Shown piece by piece: positions 43,156 to 52,053 of a stretch of 64,000 bases of DNA. Position 1 is the first letter of the stretch, and the number at the start of each line of letters is the position of its first letter. The notes under the pieces are model-generated. The model worked only from the letters and a program-made list of their open reading frames with translations. It ran no database searches and had not been told where the DNA came from. Source of the DNA: Enterococcus_G camelliae (GTDB taxonomy: Bacteria > Bacillota > Bacilli > Lactobacillales > Enterococcaceae); assembly GCF_042685105.1 (NCBI RefSeq), contig NZ_JBHUMO010000072.1, forward strand, positions 1-64,000. The letters are read 5' to 3'. The translations under genes and the position numbers were made by a program.

Positions 43156-45636
43156 CTAGGCTTCTTGTAATACCTTCTTATCTTTTGATTCGCGAACAGA
43201 TAAGGTAATCGTCCCCTTCTTCGCACCAATCGTGACACGATCTCCTAGATGAACTTGACCAGCAAGTAAGGCTTCACTCAGACGATCTTCTACTTCTTTT
43301 TGCAACGCACGGCGAATTGGTCGGGCACCATATTCTGGATCGAAACCGACTTTGCCAATCACATCCAAGGCAGCCGGTGTAATTTTTAATTGGATTTCTT
43401 GTTCTTGTAATCGACGCACAATGGATTGACTCATAATTTTGACAATTTCATGAATTTCGTCTTTGTTTAATGCGCGGAAAACGACCGTTTCGTCAATACG
43501 ATTTAAGAATTCTGGTCGATAAGCTTTTTTCAATTCCTGCATGATACGTTTTTGCATGGCTTGATAATCTTTGCTGACATCAACAACATTAAAGCCGACA
43601 TTTTTTTCTTCACGAATTTGTGTTGCGCCAATATTGGAGGTCATAATCAGAATCGTATTTTTGAAATCAACATTGCGCCCTTTTGAATCAGTCAGACGTC
43701 CATCGTCTAGGACTTGTAGTAAAATATTGAATACATCCGGATGAGCTTTTTCGACTTCATCTAACAAGATAACGGAATATGGTTTTGAACGAACTTTCTC
43801 TGTTAGCTGTCCTCCTTCATCGTAACCTACATAACCGGGAGGGGAGCCAATCAAGCGAGAAGTACTGTATTTCTCCATGTATTCAGACATGTCTACTCGG
43901 ATGAGCGCATCTTCACTACCAAACATTGCTTCGGCTAAAGCTTTTGCTAATTCTGTTTTTCCTACACCAGTTGGGCCTAAGAACATAAAGGAACCAATTG
44001 GTCGATTGGGATCTTTCAACCCACTACGCGCCCGTCGAATAGCCCGTGCAACTGCTTTTACAGCTTCATCTTGCCCCACAACCCTCTGATGCAAAATCGT
44101 TTCGAGTTGTAACAGCCGATCGCTTTCTTTTTTCTCCAATTGATTTAATGGTATTCCGGTCCATTGCGAAACGACACCCGCTACATCTTCGGCAGTGACC
44201 TCATCTTGATAACTTGCTACTTCACTAGCTTCTTTTAGTGTAAGGGCAGCTAATTCTTGACTCACAGCCTTTTCCTTTTGACGAATGCTTGCTGCTTCGT
44301 CAAAGGCCTGTTCGCGAATCGCCAACTCCTTTTGCTCCATTAAATGCACCAATTGATTTTGTAGCACGGTCGAACGGGTCGCTTCATCTGCTTTATCTAA
44401 ACGCACCTTTGCCGCACTTTCGTCCATCAAATCAATGGCTTTATCTGGCAATTGACGAGAATTAATATAGCGAATGGATAACTGAACAGCCGCATGTAGT
44501 GCTTCATCCGTGATTTCTACACCATGGTGCTCTTCATAACGTGGTCGTAATCCTTTTAAGATTTCTTCTGCTTCTTCGGCGGTAGGTTCATCAATTTGTA
44601 CCCGAGCAAACCGTCTTTCTAAAGCAGAGTCTTTTTCGATATATTTTTGGTATTCATCCAAAGTCGTTGCACCAATTGTTTGTAACTCCCCACGTGCCAA
44701 AGCTGGCTTCAAGATATTGGAAGCATCAATTGCGCCTTCCGCACCACCTGCCCCAATTAGCGTGTGTAGTTCATCAATAAATAAAATGATTTGACCGTCT
44801 TGATAAATTTCATCAATAATTTTTTTCATCCGGTCTTCAAATTCTCCACGGTATTTCGTACCTGCCACTAAAGCCCCCATATCCAACATCATCAGGCGCT
44901 TTTGTTGCATATCATCTGGCACTTCCCCGTTGACAATTTTTTGGGCTAACCCTTCTGCAATCGCCGTTTTTCCTACACCTGGTTCGCCAACTAATACTGG
45001 GTTGTTCTTCGTACGACGGCTAAGAATTTGAATCAGCCGTTTCACTTCTTTGGTCCGTCCAACAACGGGATCCAAACGATTTTCTCTGGCAAGTTTGGTC
45101 AAATCGCGTGCAAGTGCGTCTAATGTCGGGGTCCCCTCTGTTTGATTAGAAGAACGCGTTTGCCGACGACGATTCCCTGCGGATTTGTTTTCTGTTACGC
45201 CCATGGTTTTTTTCAGTAATTGTCGTACTTTTGCGAGACTAAATCCTAAATTTAAGACGATACGCGAAGCCAAAATTTCTTCATCACGCAACAATCCTAA
45301 CAGCAAATGCTCCGTTCCGATTTGAGGTGAACCAAATCGTTTGGCTTCATCCCCTGCATAGGCAAAAATTTGTCTGGCTCTTGGCGAATAGGGTAGAAAA
45401 CTCCCTTCTGGATAAACTTTAACCATACCATATCCGGTTAAATGTTCAATTTCTTCGCGAACATCATTTTCCTGAACATTCATTTCGCGTAATACTTTAC
45501 CGGCTATGCCTTCTTGTTCGATTATGAGTGCCAACAATAGGTGCTCAGAACCGACCGATTGGTGTTTAAAATATTTTGCTTCTTCTTGAGCAATGGCTAA
45601 GACGGCCTTTGCTCTTGGGGTGAATAATTCATCCAT
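43156..45636 (-). CDS. clpC: ClpC ATPase
   Basis: The 826-residue AAA+ unfoldase has two N-terminal Clp repeats (GSEHLLLALI; GTEHLLLGLL), a first ATPase (GEPGVGKTAIAEG), a UVR motif in the middle domain (EQAFDEAASIRQKEKAV) and a second ATPase (GPTGVGKTELAKA). It works with ClpP to degrade damaged or regulatory proteins. The ATG at 45636 has AGGAAG 8 nt upstream; a GTG three codons before overlaps ctsR. It is controlled with ctsR. The mcsA and mcsB genes found in Bacillus are absent. Confidence 0.96.
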   Translation of the reverse strand: MDELFTPRAKAVLAIAQEEAKYFKHQSVGSEHLLLALIIEQEGIAGKVLREMNVQENDVREEIEHLTGYGMVKVYPEGSFLPYSPRARQIFAYAGDEAKRFGSPQIGTEHLLLGLLRDEEILASRIVLNLGFSLAKVRQLLKKTMGVTENKSAGNRRRQTRSSNQTEGTPTLDALARDLTKLARENRLDPVVGRTKEVKRLIQILSRRTKNNPVLVGEPGVGKTAIAEGLAQKIVNGEVPDDMQQKRLMMLDMGALVAGTKYRGEFEDRMKKIIDEIYQDGQIILFIDELHTLIGAGGAEGAIDASNILKPALARGELQTIGATTLDEYQKYIEKDSALERRFARVQIDEPTAEEAEEILKGLRPRYEEHHGVEITDEALHAAVQLSIRYINSRQLPDKAIDLMDESAAKVRLDKADEATRSTVLQNQLVHLMEQKELAIREQAFDEAASIRQKEKAVSQELAALTLKEASEVASYQDEVTAEDVAGVVSQWTGIPLNQLEKKESDRLLQLETILHQRVVGQDEAVKAVARAIRRARSGLKDPNRPIGSFMFLGPTGVGKTELAKALAEAMFGSEDALIRVDMSEYMEKYSTSRLIGSPPGYVGYDEGGQLTEKVRSKPYSVILLDEVEKAHPDVFNILLQVLDDGRLTDSKGRNVDFKNTILIMTSNIGATQIREEKNVGFNVVDVSKDYQAMQKRIMQELKKAYRPEFLNRIDETVVFRALNKDEIHEIVKIMSQSIVRRLQEQEIQLKITPAALDVIGKVGFDPEYGARPIRRALQKEVEDRLSEALLAGQVHLGDRVTIGAKKGTITLSVRESKDKKVLQEA

Positions 45637-45641
45637 ACTAG

Positions 45642-46109
45642 TCACTTCCTATCTTCATAACTCAGACGTTCCAGTAGGGCACGCATGAGAGACGCACGAA
45701 TTTGATCTTCCTCTTTGGAAACACTTAACACATTTTTGGCAATTGCCGTTAATAACAAATGGCCTTCCCGTTTTGTCACAATGCCTTCTTCATACAACTT
45801 TTGGATAATAGCGACTGCATCTTTTTCTGTCAATTCGCCGTCAAACAATCTTTTGATATGTTCTAAAAACTGATGGCAATTACTCATACGAACTTTTTCA
45901 ATTCGAATGTACCCGCCGCCACCTCGCTTACTCTCGACACTATAGCCACGAGTAACTGTAAAGCGCGTATTAATGACATAATTAATTTGTGAGGGAACGC
46001 AATGAAACAAATCAGCCATCTCGGCACGCCGGATTTCAATGATTTCACTCTCTTCTAAAATCTGCTTAATGTAAGCTTCGATTAAATCAGAGGTATTTTG
46101 TTGTGCCAT
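45642..46109 (-). CDS. ctsR: Heat-shock repressor CtsR
   Basis: The 155-residue repressor has the N-terminal winged helix (ADLFHCVPSQINYVINTRFT) and the tetraglycine wing RGGGGYIRI, which is the heat sensor. It represses clp genes at normal temperature. The ATG at 46109 has GGGAGG upstream. It overlaps neither neighbour and is the first gene of ctsR-clpC. Confidence 0.95.
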   Translation of the reverse strand: MAQQNTSDLIEAYIKQILEESEIIEIRRAEMADLFHCVPSQINYVINTRFTVTRGYSVESKRGGGGYIRIEKVRMSNCHQFLEHIKRLFDGELTEKDAVAIIQKLYEEGIVTKREGHLLLTAIAKNVLSVSKEEDQIRASLMRALLERLSYEDRK

Positions 46110-46123
46110 AAATCCGTTCCTCC

Positions 46124-46149
46124 CTTGACTAATACTGACCTTAATTATA
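46124..46149 (-). promoter_or_regulatory. ctsR-clpC promoter -10 and CtsR operator
   Basis: Reading leftwards, TATAAT (46149-46144) is followed directly by GGTCAGT-ATT-AGTCAAG (46140-46124), close to the CtsR direct repeat RGTCAAA-N3-RGTCAAA. The operator overlaps the transcription start, giving autorepression. A -35 box is weak (TTTTCA). Confidence 0.65.
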
Positions 46150-46289
46150 CCCAATTTTTTTCACAATGAAAAGAAGAAGGCTCGCAACTTAGGTAAGGGG
46201 CTGCTTTGCTTTTCACTATACAACGATTTTTCAGAAGAAACAAATGTTCACTATGCTTCAATTAATCTTTTTTAAATTTGGATAAAACA

Positions 46290-46335
46290 AAATCATTCTC
46301 ATCTAACGAAGCTATCCGTTAAACGAGAATGATTT
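46290..46335 (-). terminator. Terminator after ireK
   Basis: AAATCATTCTC (46290-46300) pairs with GAGAATGATTT (46325-46335), with an inner AACG/CGTT pair. It follows the ireK stop at 46340 in the leftward direction. Confidence 0.75.
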
Positions 46336-46339
46336 GGGT

Positions 46340-48511
46340 TTATGGGATTGTGATTTGGCCAGCTTGACTGGCTTGTTGATTGACAACTTGCGAACCATTT
46401 CTAGTCACTGTAATGGTTGCTTTGTTATTGCCACTAACCGTGATAGAAACTGCTTGGTTATAAGTTGGATTATCTTTTGTCAACACTACTTCATTAACTT
46501 GACCATGAGGGGCTTCGGCACCATTAATTGAAACCACTACCTTTTGCTCTGCCGGACCATTTGCATCATAAGTGGCACTAAAATTGATGGTAAAGGTTTT
46601 GTCCTCAGGTTCCTCCGGTTCTTTTCCTTTAGACAAGACTACTGCAATGGAGGTTCCTTTGTCGACCGTGCTACCCGCCTGATCATTACTGATAACCGAA
46701 CCTTCTTTAATAGTATCACTGTATTCTTCACTGGTGGTCATTTTTAATCCGGCATCACTTAGCGCTTTGGCTGCCTCTGCTTGCGTTTTGCCTTTTAAAT
46801 CAGGGACGGTTACTTGTTCTTTGCCCTTACTAACAACAAGTGTAATCGTTGTATCTCCTGGAACGGCTTGTGTCCCGCCACCTGGATTTTGAGAAATAAC
46901 AACATCTTTCGCTTGGTCACTAAATTCTTGAACAATCGTCGGAGTAGAAAAACCTGCCGTTACTAGCATATTGACTGCATCTGATTGGCTCATCCCTACA
47001 ACACTTGGTACGGAAACAGGTTTTTTCCCTTCACTGACAACAAATTTCACTTTTGCCTCACTGGGCACTACTTTCTCATCTGCTTTCGGCGTTTGAGAAA
47101 TAATTTTGCCACTCGCAACCTCATCGTCATATTTTTCAGTAACGGTAATATTTTCTTCTTTAAAACCAAGATCTGTTAGCGACCGTTTTGCATCGTCGAT
47201 GGACTGATCGGTATAATCTTGCATGGCAACTTTATCTTTTCCGGTTGATATGTACAATGTCACCTGTCTATTTTTCTTCACTTCCGTCCCTGCTTGTGGA
47301 TCTGTACGGACAATATTGCCTTTTTCAATTTTGTCACTTGCCACTTTTTTCGGTGTATCGTTCACTTTTAAGCCAGCAGTTGTTAACTTTTCAACAGCTT
47401 CCGTCTGACTAAGATTGCTAACGTCCGGCACTGTCACTTCATGTCGACCACCCGCATATACCCAATAGGTACCAGCTAGCATAAAAATAGCCAGTACAAT
47501 GATTGGTAAAATCCACCAACGTCGATGGTTCTTTTTTTTCTTTGCTTCCTCGGGTAAGGAGGCTTCCGTTTCTGGTATCTCTGCTGGTTTTCCGTGTGGC
47601 TCACTCGCGGACTCTCCACTGACGGGTTCAATGACTCTCGTCTCATCAATTGGCGGTATTGGCTGCCATTTTGGCTCATTGGCACGAGCTGCATCCAATG
47701 AAGTATACAAATCTCCTTGCATTTCCTCTGTTGTTTTGTAGCGATCAATAGGATCTTTCGCAGTTGCCTTTAACACGACGTTCTCTAGAGCTTGTGGAAC
47801 TTGTTGATTATATAAATGAATATCTGGTAACGCATCTTGAAAATGCTTCAAAGCGATGGTTACAGCTGATTCTCCATCAAATGGCACGCGGCCGGTCAGC
47901 ATTTCGTACAAAATGATGCCCATTGCATAGATATCTGATTGATTGGTTGCCATGCTTCCTCGTGCTTGTTCAGGTGAAAGATAGTGCACAGAACCTAACA
48001 TCGAATTTGTTTGGGTAATCGATGTTTCGGATAGAGCAATGGCAATCCCAAAATCAGTAATTTTTACGACACCCTCTTCATTCATCAAGATATTTTGTGG
48101 CTTTAAGTCACGATGAATGATGCGATGTTGATGCGCCAATGACATCGCTGATAAGATTTGGTCCATGATGTCGACAACTTTATCGTAAGGAATTGGATAA
48201 TGTGTTTGAATGTACCGTTTCAAGTCCATTCCTTTGACATATTCCATCACCAAGTACTGTTGACCATCTTCTTCCCCAACATCATAAACAGATACAATAT
48301 TAGGATGCACCAATTCTGTAGCAGCTAAAGCTTCCCGCTGAAAACGACGAATAGCGGATTGATCATTTTGAAAATCGTACCGCAACACTTTCACTGCTAC
48401 TTCACGATCTAGAATCAAATCACGGGCTAAAAAAACATTTGCCATCCCGCCACTGCCAATATTCCCGATGATCAGGTACCGCTCATTTATTTTTTTCCCA
48501 ATATCAAGCAA
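46340..48511 (-). CDS. ireK: PASTA-domain Ser/Thr kinase (IreK/PrkC)
   Basis: The transmembrane kinase has about 723 residues. The inner kinase domain shows GSGGMANV, VAVKVL, HRDLKPQN, DFG and the regulatory SETSITQTNSMLGSVHYLSPEQ loop. A membrane segment lies near residue 330 (ILPIIVLAIFMLAGTYWVY), followed by four PASTA domains outside (starting VTVPDVSNL, a degenerate second, VSVPSVVG, VTVPDLKG) and an extra C-terminal beta domain. I prefer the TTG at 48511 (M-LDIGKKINERY) because GGAGGTGA sits just upstream and swallows an earlier ATG. IreK drives cephalosporin tolerance in E. faecalis. Confidence 0.93.
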   Translation of the reverse strand: MLDIGKKINERYLIIGNIGSGGMANVFLARDLILDREVAVKVLRYDFQNDQSAIRRFQREALAATELVHPNIVSVYDVGEEDGQQYLVMEYVKGMDLKRYIQTHYPIPYDKVVDIMDQILSAMSLAHQHRIIHRDLKPQNILMNEEGVVKITDFGIAIALSETSITQTNSMLGSVHYLSPEQARGSMATNQSDIYAMGIILYEMLTGRVPFDGESAVTIALKHFQDALPDIHLYNQQVPQALENVVLKATAKDPIDRYKTTEEMQGDLYTSLDAARANEPKWQPIPPIDETRVIEPVSGESASEPHGKPAEIPETEASLPEEAKKKKNHRRWWILPIIVLAIFMLAGTYWVYAGGRHEVTVPDVSNLSQTEAVEKLTTAGLKVNDTPKKVASDKIEKGNIVRTDPQAGTEVKKNRQVTLYISTGKDKVAMQDYTDQSIDDAKRSLTDLGFKEENITVTEKYDDEVASGKIISQTPKADEKVVPSEAKVKFVVSEGKKPVSVPSVVGMSQSDAVNMLVTAGFSTPTIVQEFSDQAKDVVISQNPGGGTQAVPGDTTITLVVSKGKEQVTVPDLKGKTQAEAAKALSDAGLKMTTSEEYSDTIKEGSVISNDQAGSTVDKGTSIAVVLSKGKEPEEPEDKTFTINFSATYDANGPAEQKVVVSINGAEAPHGQVNEVVLTKDNPTYNQAVSITVSGNNKATITVTRNGSQVVNQQASQAGQITIP

Positions 48512-49247
48512 GTTCGTCACCTCCATAATGCAGCAAGAGGGCCGTAATATTATCGAATCCTCCGTGCTCGTTCGCACAATCAATCAGTGATTGCAAGGCG
48601 GTCGGCATTGATGGGCTTTCTTCAATGATTTGTGCCATCTCTCCGTCTGTCACCATATTCGTTAATCCATCTGAACACAACAATAAATAATCGCCAGGTC
48701 GATAAAAATGATTGGCAACATCCACTTCTAAGCCATTAGGCATGCCAATGGAGCGAGTTAGAACATTCTTTCTTGGATGGTTAACGGCCATTTCAGGCGT
48801 AATTTCCCCTGATTTCACCAAAGCGTTAACCAATGAATGATCTTCCGTCAATTGAATGAGTTCTTCTTGGCGCAACAAATAAATGCGGCTATCTCCTACG
48901 TAAGCAATCGTAAATTGATCACCAATGCTCACTACCGCAACAATCGTTGTTCCCATGCCATTTAATTCGGCCTTTGATTGTCCCATTTCTCTGATTACCT
49001 GATTTTCATCTTGAATCGTTTGGATGAGCCATTTGGTTGCAGCTTCACTATCAGACACCTCAGATTCTTGCCATTTTTTCCCAATGTCCTCGACCGCTTG
49101 CATACTCGCAACGTCTCCAGCTTGGTGCCCGCCCATGCCATCTGCCAATAATGCTAAGAGATAGCCTTGGGAATTGTAATACACTTGTGCATAATCTTGA
49201 TTGGTATGGCGCTTCTTTCCAACATCACTTAAAAAACAGACTTCCAT
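48504..49247 (-). CDS. ireP: PP2C-type phosphatase (IreP/Stp)
   Basis: The 247-residue metal-dependent phosphatase carries the PP2C metal motifs SDVGKKRHTNQDY, ADGMGGHQAGDVAS, SDGLTNMV and GGFDNITALLL. It removes phosphate from IreK and its targets. The ATG at 49247 has GAGGTGA upstream. It overlaps ireK by 8 bp, so the pair is made together. Confidence 0.95.
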   Translation of the reverse strand: MEVCFLSDVGKKRHTNQDYAQVYYNSQGYLLALLADGMGGHQAGDVASMQAVEDIGKKWQESEVSDSEAATKWLIQTIQDENQVIREMGQSKAELNGMGTTIVAVVSIGDQFTIAYVGDSRIYLLRQEELIQLTEDHSLVNALVKSGEITPEMAVNHPRKNVLTRSIGMPNGLEVDVANHFYRPGDYLLLCSDGLTNMVTDGEMAQIIEESPSMPTALQSLIDCANEHGGFDNITALLLHYGGDELA

Positions 49248-49260
49248 TCTCGTCACCTCA

Positions 49261-50619
49261 TTACTTCTTCTGCAAACAACTAATAAAAAAGCCATCTGTA
49301 TGGTACATTTGTGGGTAGATTGTCAACATTTGATTGGCTAACGCTGGACGCACATGCTCATTTACATTAGGCGTCACTAATTCAAATTCTGGGTGGTTTG
49401 CTAAAAAAGCATTCACCACTTGTTCGTTCTCTTCTTCCATGATTGTACACGTACTATAGACCAATCGTCCACCTGATTTCAAACTTGGTGCAACGCTTTC
49501 GAGGATACTTAACTGAATCTTCGGTAAATTTTGAAAATCCTGAGGCGTTTTTTGATATTTAATATCCGGTTTACGGCGGATTAAGCCAATCCCTGAACAA
49601 GGTGCGTCAACTAAGATACGATCAAAGGTTTCGTTCGGGACAACCTTGGCAACGTCCCGTGCATCTAATTGTCTGGCCCTCACAACATCTTCAACCTGTA
49701 GCCGTTCAGCATTTTCCTGAATTAAAGCTACTTTATGAGAATGAATATCTAATGCAAGTACCTCGCCACCTTTTTTGGCATCCAGATACGTAGCGATATG
49801 CGTCGTCTTTCCTCCTGGAGCAGCACAAGCATCTAAGACTTTGTCACCTGGCTGTACATCCAAAATAGGTGCGACAAGCATAGAGCTTTCATCTTGAATG
49901 GTCATTCGTCCCTGTTGAAAGAGCGTACTCCCCGCTAAAAAACCTTTTTCAGCAACGATTCCCACAGATGAAAGCAAGCTTGGCTTGGCAACTATCCCTT
50001 CATTTGCCAATTCCGCAATAGCTTGTTGGATGGTGCACCATCGGGTATCGACTCGAGCGCTAACATGGCTAGGTTTCATGAGCGACTCGCCCAGCTTTTC
50101 CGTCGCTTCCATCCCAATTTGTTGGACCAAAGCTTGGACCAACCAGATTGGTAAGCTATAGGAAATGGCGACTCGTTCCAAATGATCATCGATTGCCTGC
50201 ACATCGGGTACACCCACTCGTTGGATTTGCCTTAATACACCATTAACAAACTGACCAATACCTATATTTCCACGGTATTTGGCAATTTCAACCGCTTCAT
50301 TTACAATTGCATGGTTTGGCACTTTATCTAAAAATGTGAATTGGTAGACGGACATTCGCAACAAACACTGGACCCATCTATCAACTTTTTTGGTTTTTTT
50401 TAAAAATGGCGCCAAATAGTAGTCCAAACGCAATTGATTGCCCACGGCTCCATAGACAAGCTCTGTCAATAGACGCGCATCCTTCTCGTTCAAGTGGGTG
50501 GTTTCAATGGCCTCTTTAATTGCCAAATTCGAATAGGCTCCCCCTTTATCAATACGCTCCAGTAATGTAAATGCGACAAAGCGCACGGTTTTTGTCAGTC
50601 CATTGGCTTTTTTACTCAC
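49261..50619 (-). CDS. rsmB: 16S rRNA m5C967 methyltransferase RsmB
   Basis: The roughly 452-residue enzyme has an N-terminal NusB-like RNA-binding domain and a C-terminal SAM methyltransferase domain. That domain carries DACAAPGGKTTHIA, DAPCSGIGLIRRKPD and the catalytic Cys in STCTIMEEENE. The GTG at 50619 follows AGGTGA at 8 nt; another GTG lies four codons earlier. The start overlaps fmt. Confidence 0.94.
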   Translation of the reverse strand: MSKKANGLTKTVRFVAFTLLERIDKGGAYSNLAIKEAIETTHLNEKDARLLTELVYGAVGNQLRLDYYLAPFLKKTKKVDRWVQCLLRMSVYQFTFLDKVPNHAIVNEAVEIAKYRGNIGIGQFVNGVLRQIQRVGVPDVQAIDDHLERVAISYSLPIWLVQALVQQIGMEATEKLGESLMKPSHVSARVDTRWCTIQQAIAELANEGIVAKPSLLSSVGIVAEKGFLAGSTLFQQGRMTIQDESSMLVAPILDVQPGDKVLDACAAPGGKTTHIATYLDAKKGGEVLALDIHSHKVALIQENAERLQVEDVVRARQLDARDVAKVVPNETFDRILVDAPCSGIGLIRRKPDIKYQKTPQDFQNLPKIQLSILESVAPSLKSGGRLVYSTCTIMEEENEQVVNAFLANHPEFELVTPNVNEHVRPALANQMLTIYPQMYHTDGFFISCLQKK

Positions 50620-51556
50620 CGAGTCGTTCACCTACCTGTAATTGTTGACCATTACCATTCAGAAAATTTTCAATGGTTTGTTCGCCCTTACCTGCCGGCT
50701 TCAAACGTAAGATCTGTAGAACGGTTCCTTCCCCACAAGCAATGGCCAAAATCGTTTTTGTTTTCTCAATAATGGTTCCAGGCAAAGCTTGGGTTCTCAT
50801 AACTTGTGGCTGAACTGCAAGCATTTTCCATCGTGTTCCTTTATACGTCGTAAAAGCAACTGGCCAAGGGCGCATCCCCCTCACTTGACAATCAATCTGA
50901 TGAGCCGTTTTTTGCCAATCAATCGCTTCTTGTTCACGTGTAATATTGGGTGAAAAGGTCACTGCTTCCTCATCCTGTGGAACAGGCTTCAGGGCACCAG
51001 ATAATAACGTTGGCAAGGTACGTAACAACAATTCTCTTCCAAGCAGACTTAATTTGTCAAACATTGTCCCAACGTCATCCGTAGAAGTAATTGGTAAGCT
51101 TTCTTGGGCATAGATGCCACCAGCGTCCATCTTTTTAATCATTTCCATAATCGTCACACCTGTTTCTTGCTCTCCATCAATGATTGCATAGTGAACAGGC
51201 GCTCCTCCCCGATATTTCGGTAATAAGGAGGCATGGACATTAATGGCACCCTTCGTCGGAACTTTCAACAAACTTTCCGGTAAAAACTGACCATACGCTG
51301 CTGTCACTAGTAAATCCGGTTTTAGGTCGATGATTTTTGTTAGTTCCTCTGATCCAGAAAGTTTTTCAGGTTGGAAAATTGGCAGCCCCAATCTCACGGC
51401 CGCCTCTTTGACTGGTGTCGGTTGAACGACTTTTTTTCGGCCCACAGGACGGTCGGGTTGTGTCACCACAGCAAGTACATCATACCCACTGTCAATGAGT
51501 CCTTCGAGAATCGGCACCGAAAATTGTGGTGTGCCCATAAATACTAATTTAGTCAT
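50612..51556 (-). CDS. fmt: Methionyl-tRNA formyltransferase
   Basis: The 314-residue enzyme starts MTKLVFMGTPQFSVPIL and carries the formyl-transfer site NVHASLLPKYRGGAPVHYAI with the catalytic Asn-His, and later DAGGIYAQE with Asp. It formylates initiator Met-tRNA. GAGGAG precedes the ATG at 51556, which overlaps the end of def; the pair makes and removes the formyl group. Confidence 0.96.
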   Translation of the reverse strand: MTKLVFMGTPQFSVPILEGLIDSGYDVLAVVTQPDRPVGRKKVVQPTPVKEAAVRLGLPIFQPEKLSGSEELTKIIDLKPDLLVTAAYGQFLPESLLKVPTKGAINVHASLLPKYRGGAPVHYAIIDGEQETGVTIMEMIKKMDAGGIYAQESLPITSTDDVGTMFDKLSLLGRELLLRTLPTLLSGALKPVPQDEEAVTFSPNITREQEAIDWQKTAHQIDCQVRGMRPWPVAFTTYKGTRWKMLAVQPQVMRTQALPGTIIEKTKTILAIACGEGTVLQILRLKPAGKGEQTIENFLNGNGQQLQVGERLGE

Positions 51557-52040
51557 TTTCATGCTCCTCGTAATAGTTTGCTAACGCTTCTTCAGGTATC
51601 CATTCGATTACTTTATCTGTAAAAAGTATGCCATTTAAGTGATCTATTTCATGTTGGATGGCTCGCGCCAAATATCCATAGGCTGTTACTTCCATTTCAT
51701 CCCCTTCACGATCAAAATAGCGAACAGTGATTTCCTCTGCCCGCTCCACCGTGCCAAATACATGGGGAATGCTTAAGCACCCTTCAACAAAAATAGTTTT
51801 TCCTTTGCTTTCGATGATTTGCGGATTAATCAGATCAAAGCGATCATTTTCATCAACTTCTACCACAGCTATCTGTAAGTTTTTGCCAATCTGGGGTGCC
51901 GCAATTCCCACACCATCATGTGCAAGCATCGTTTCATACATATCATCTAATAACTCAACAAGCTCATCTGTCAGTTCCTGAACCACCTGATTGGTTCTTC
52001 TTAATTGTTCATTTGGTTGAATAATAATTGGATAAAGCAT
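51549..52040 (-). CDS. def: Peptide deformylase
   Basis: The 163-residue metalloenzyme has all three motifs: GVGIAAPQIG, EGCLSIP and QHEIDHLNG, giving Cys and two His metal ligands. It removes formyl groups from new proteins. AAGGAG lies before the ATG at 52040. It is a short type 1 enzyme of the fmt neighbour class; enterococci usually carry a second, longer one elsewhere. Confidence 0.95.
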   Translation of the reverse strand: MLYPIIIQPNEQLRRTNQVVQELTDELVELLDDMYETMLAHDGVGIAAPQIGKNLQIAVVEVDENDRFDLINPQIIESKGKTIFVEGCLSIPHVFGTVERAEEITVRYFDREGDEMEVTAYGYLARAIQHEIDHLNGILFTDKVIEWIPEEALANYYEEHEND

Positions 52041-52053
52041 GGTATACTCCTTT

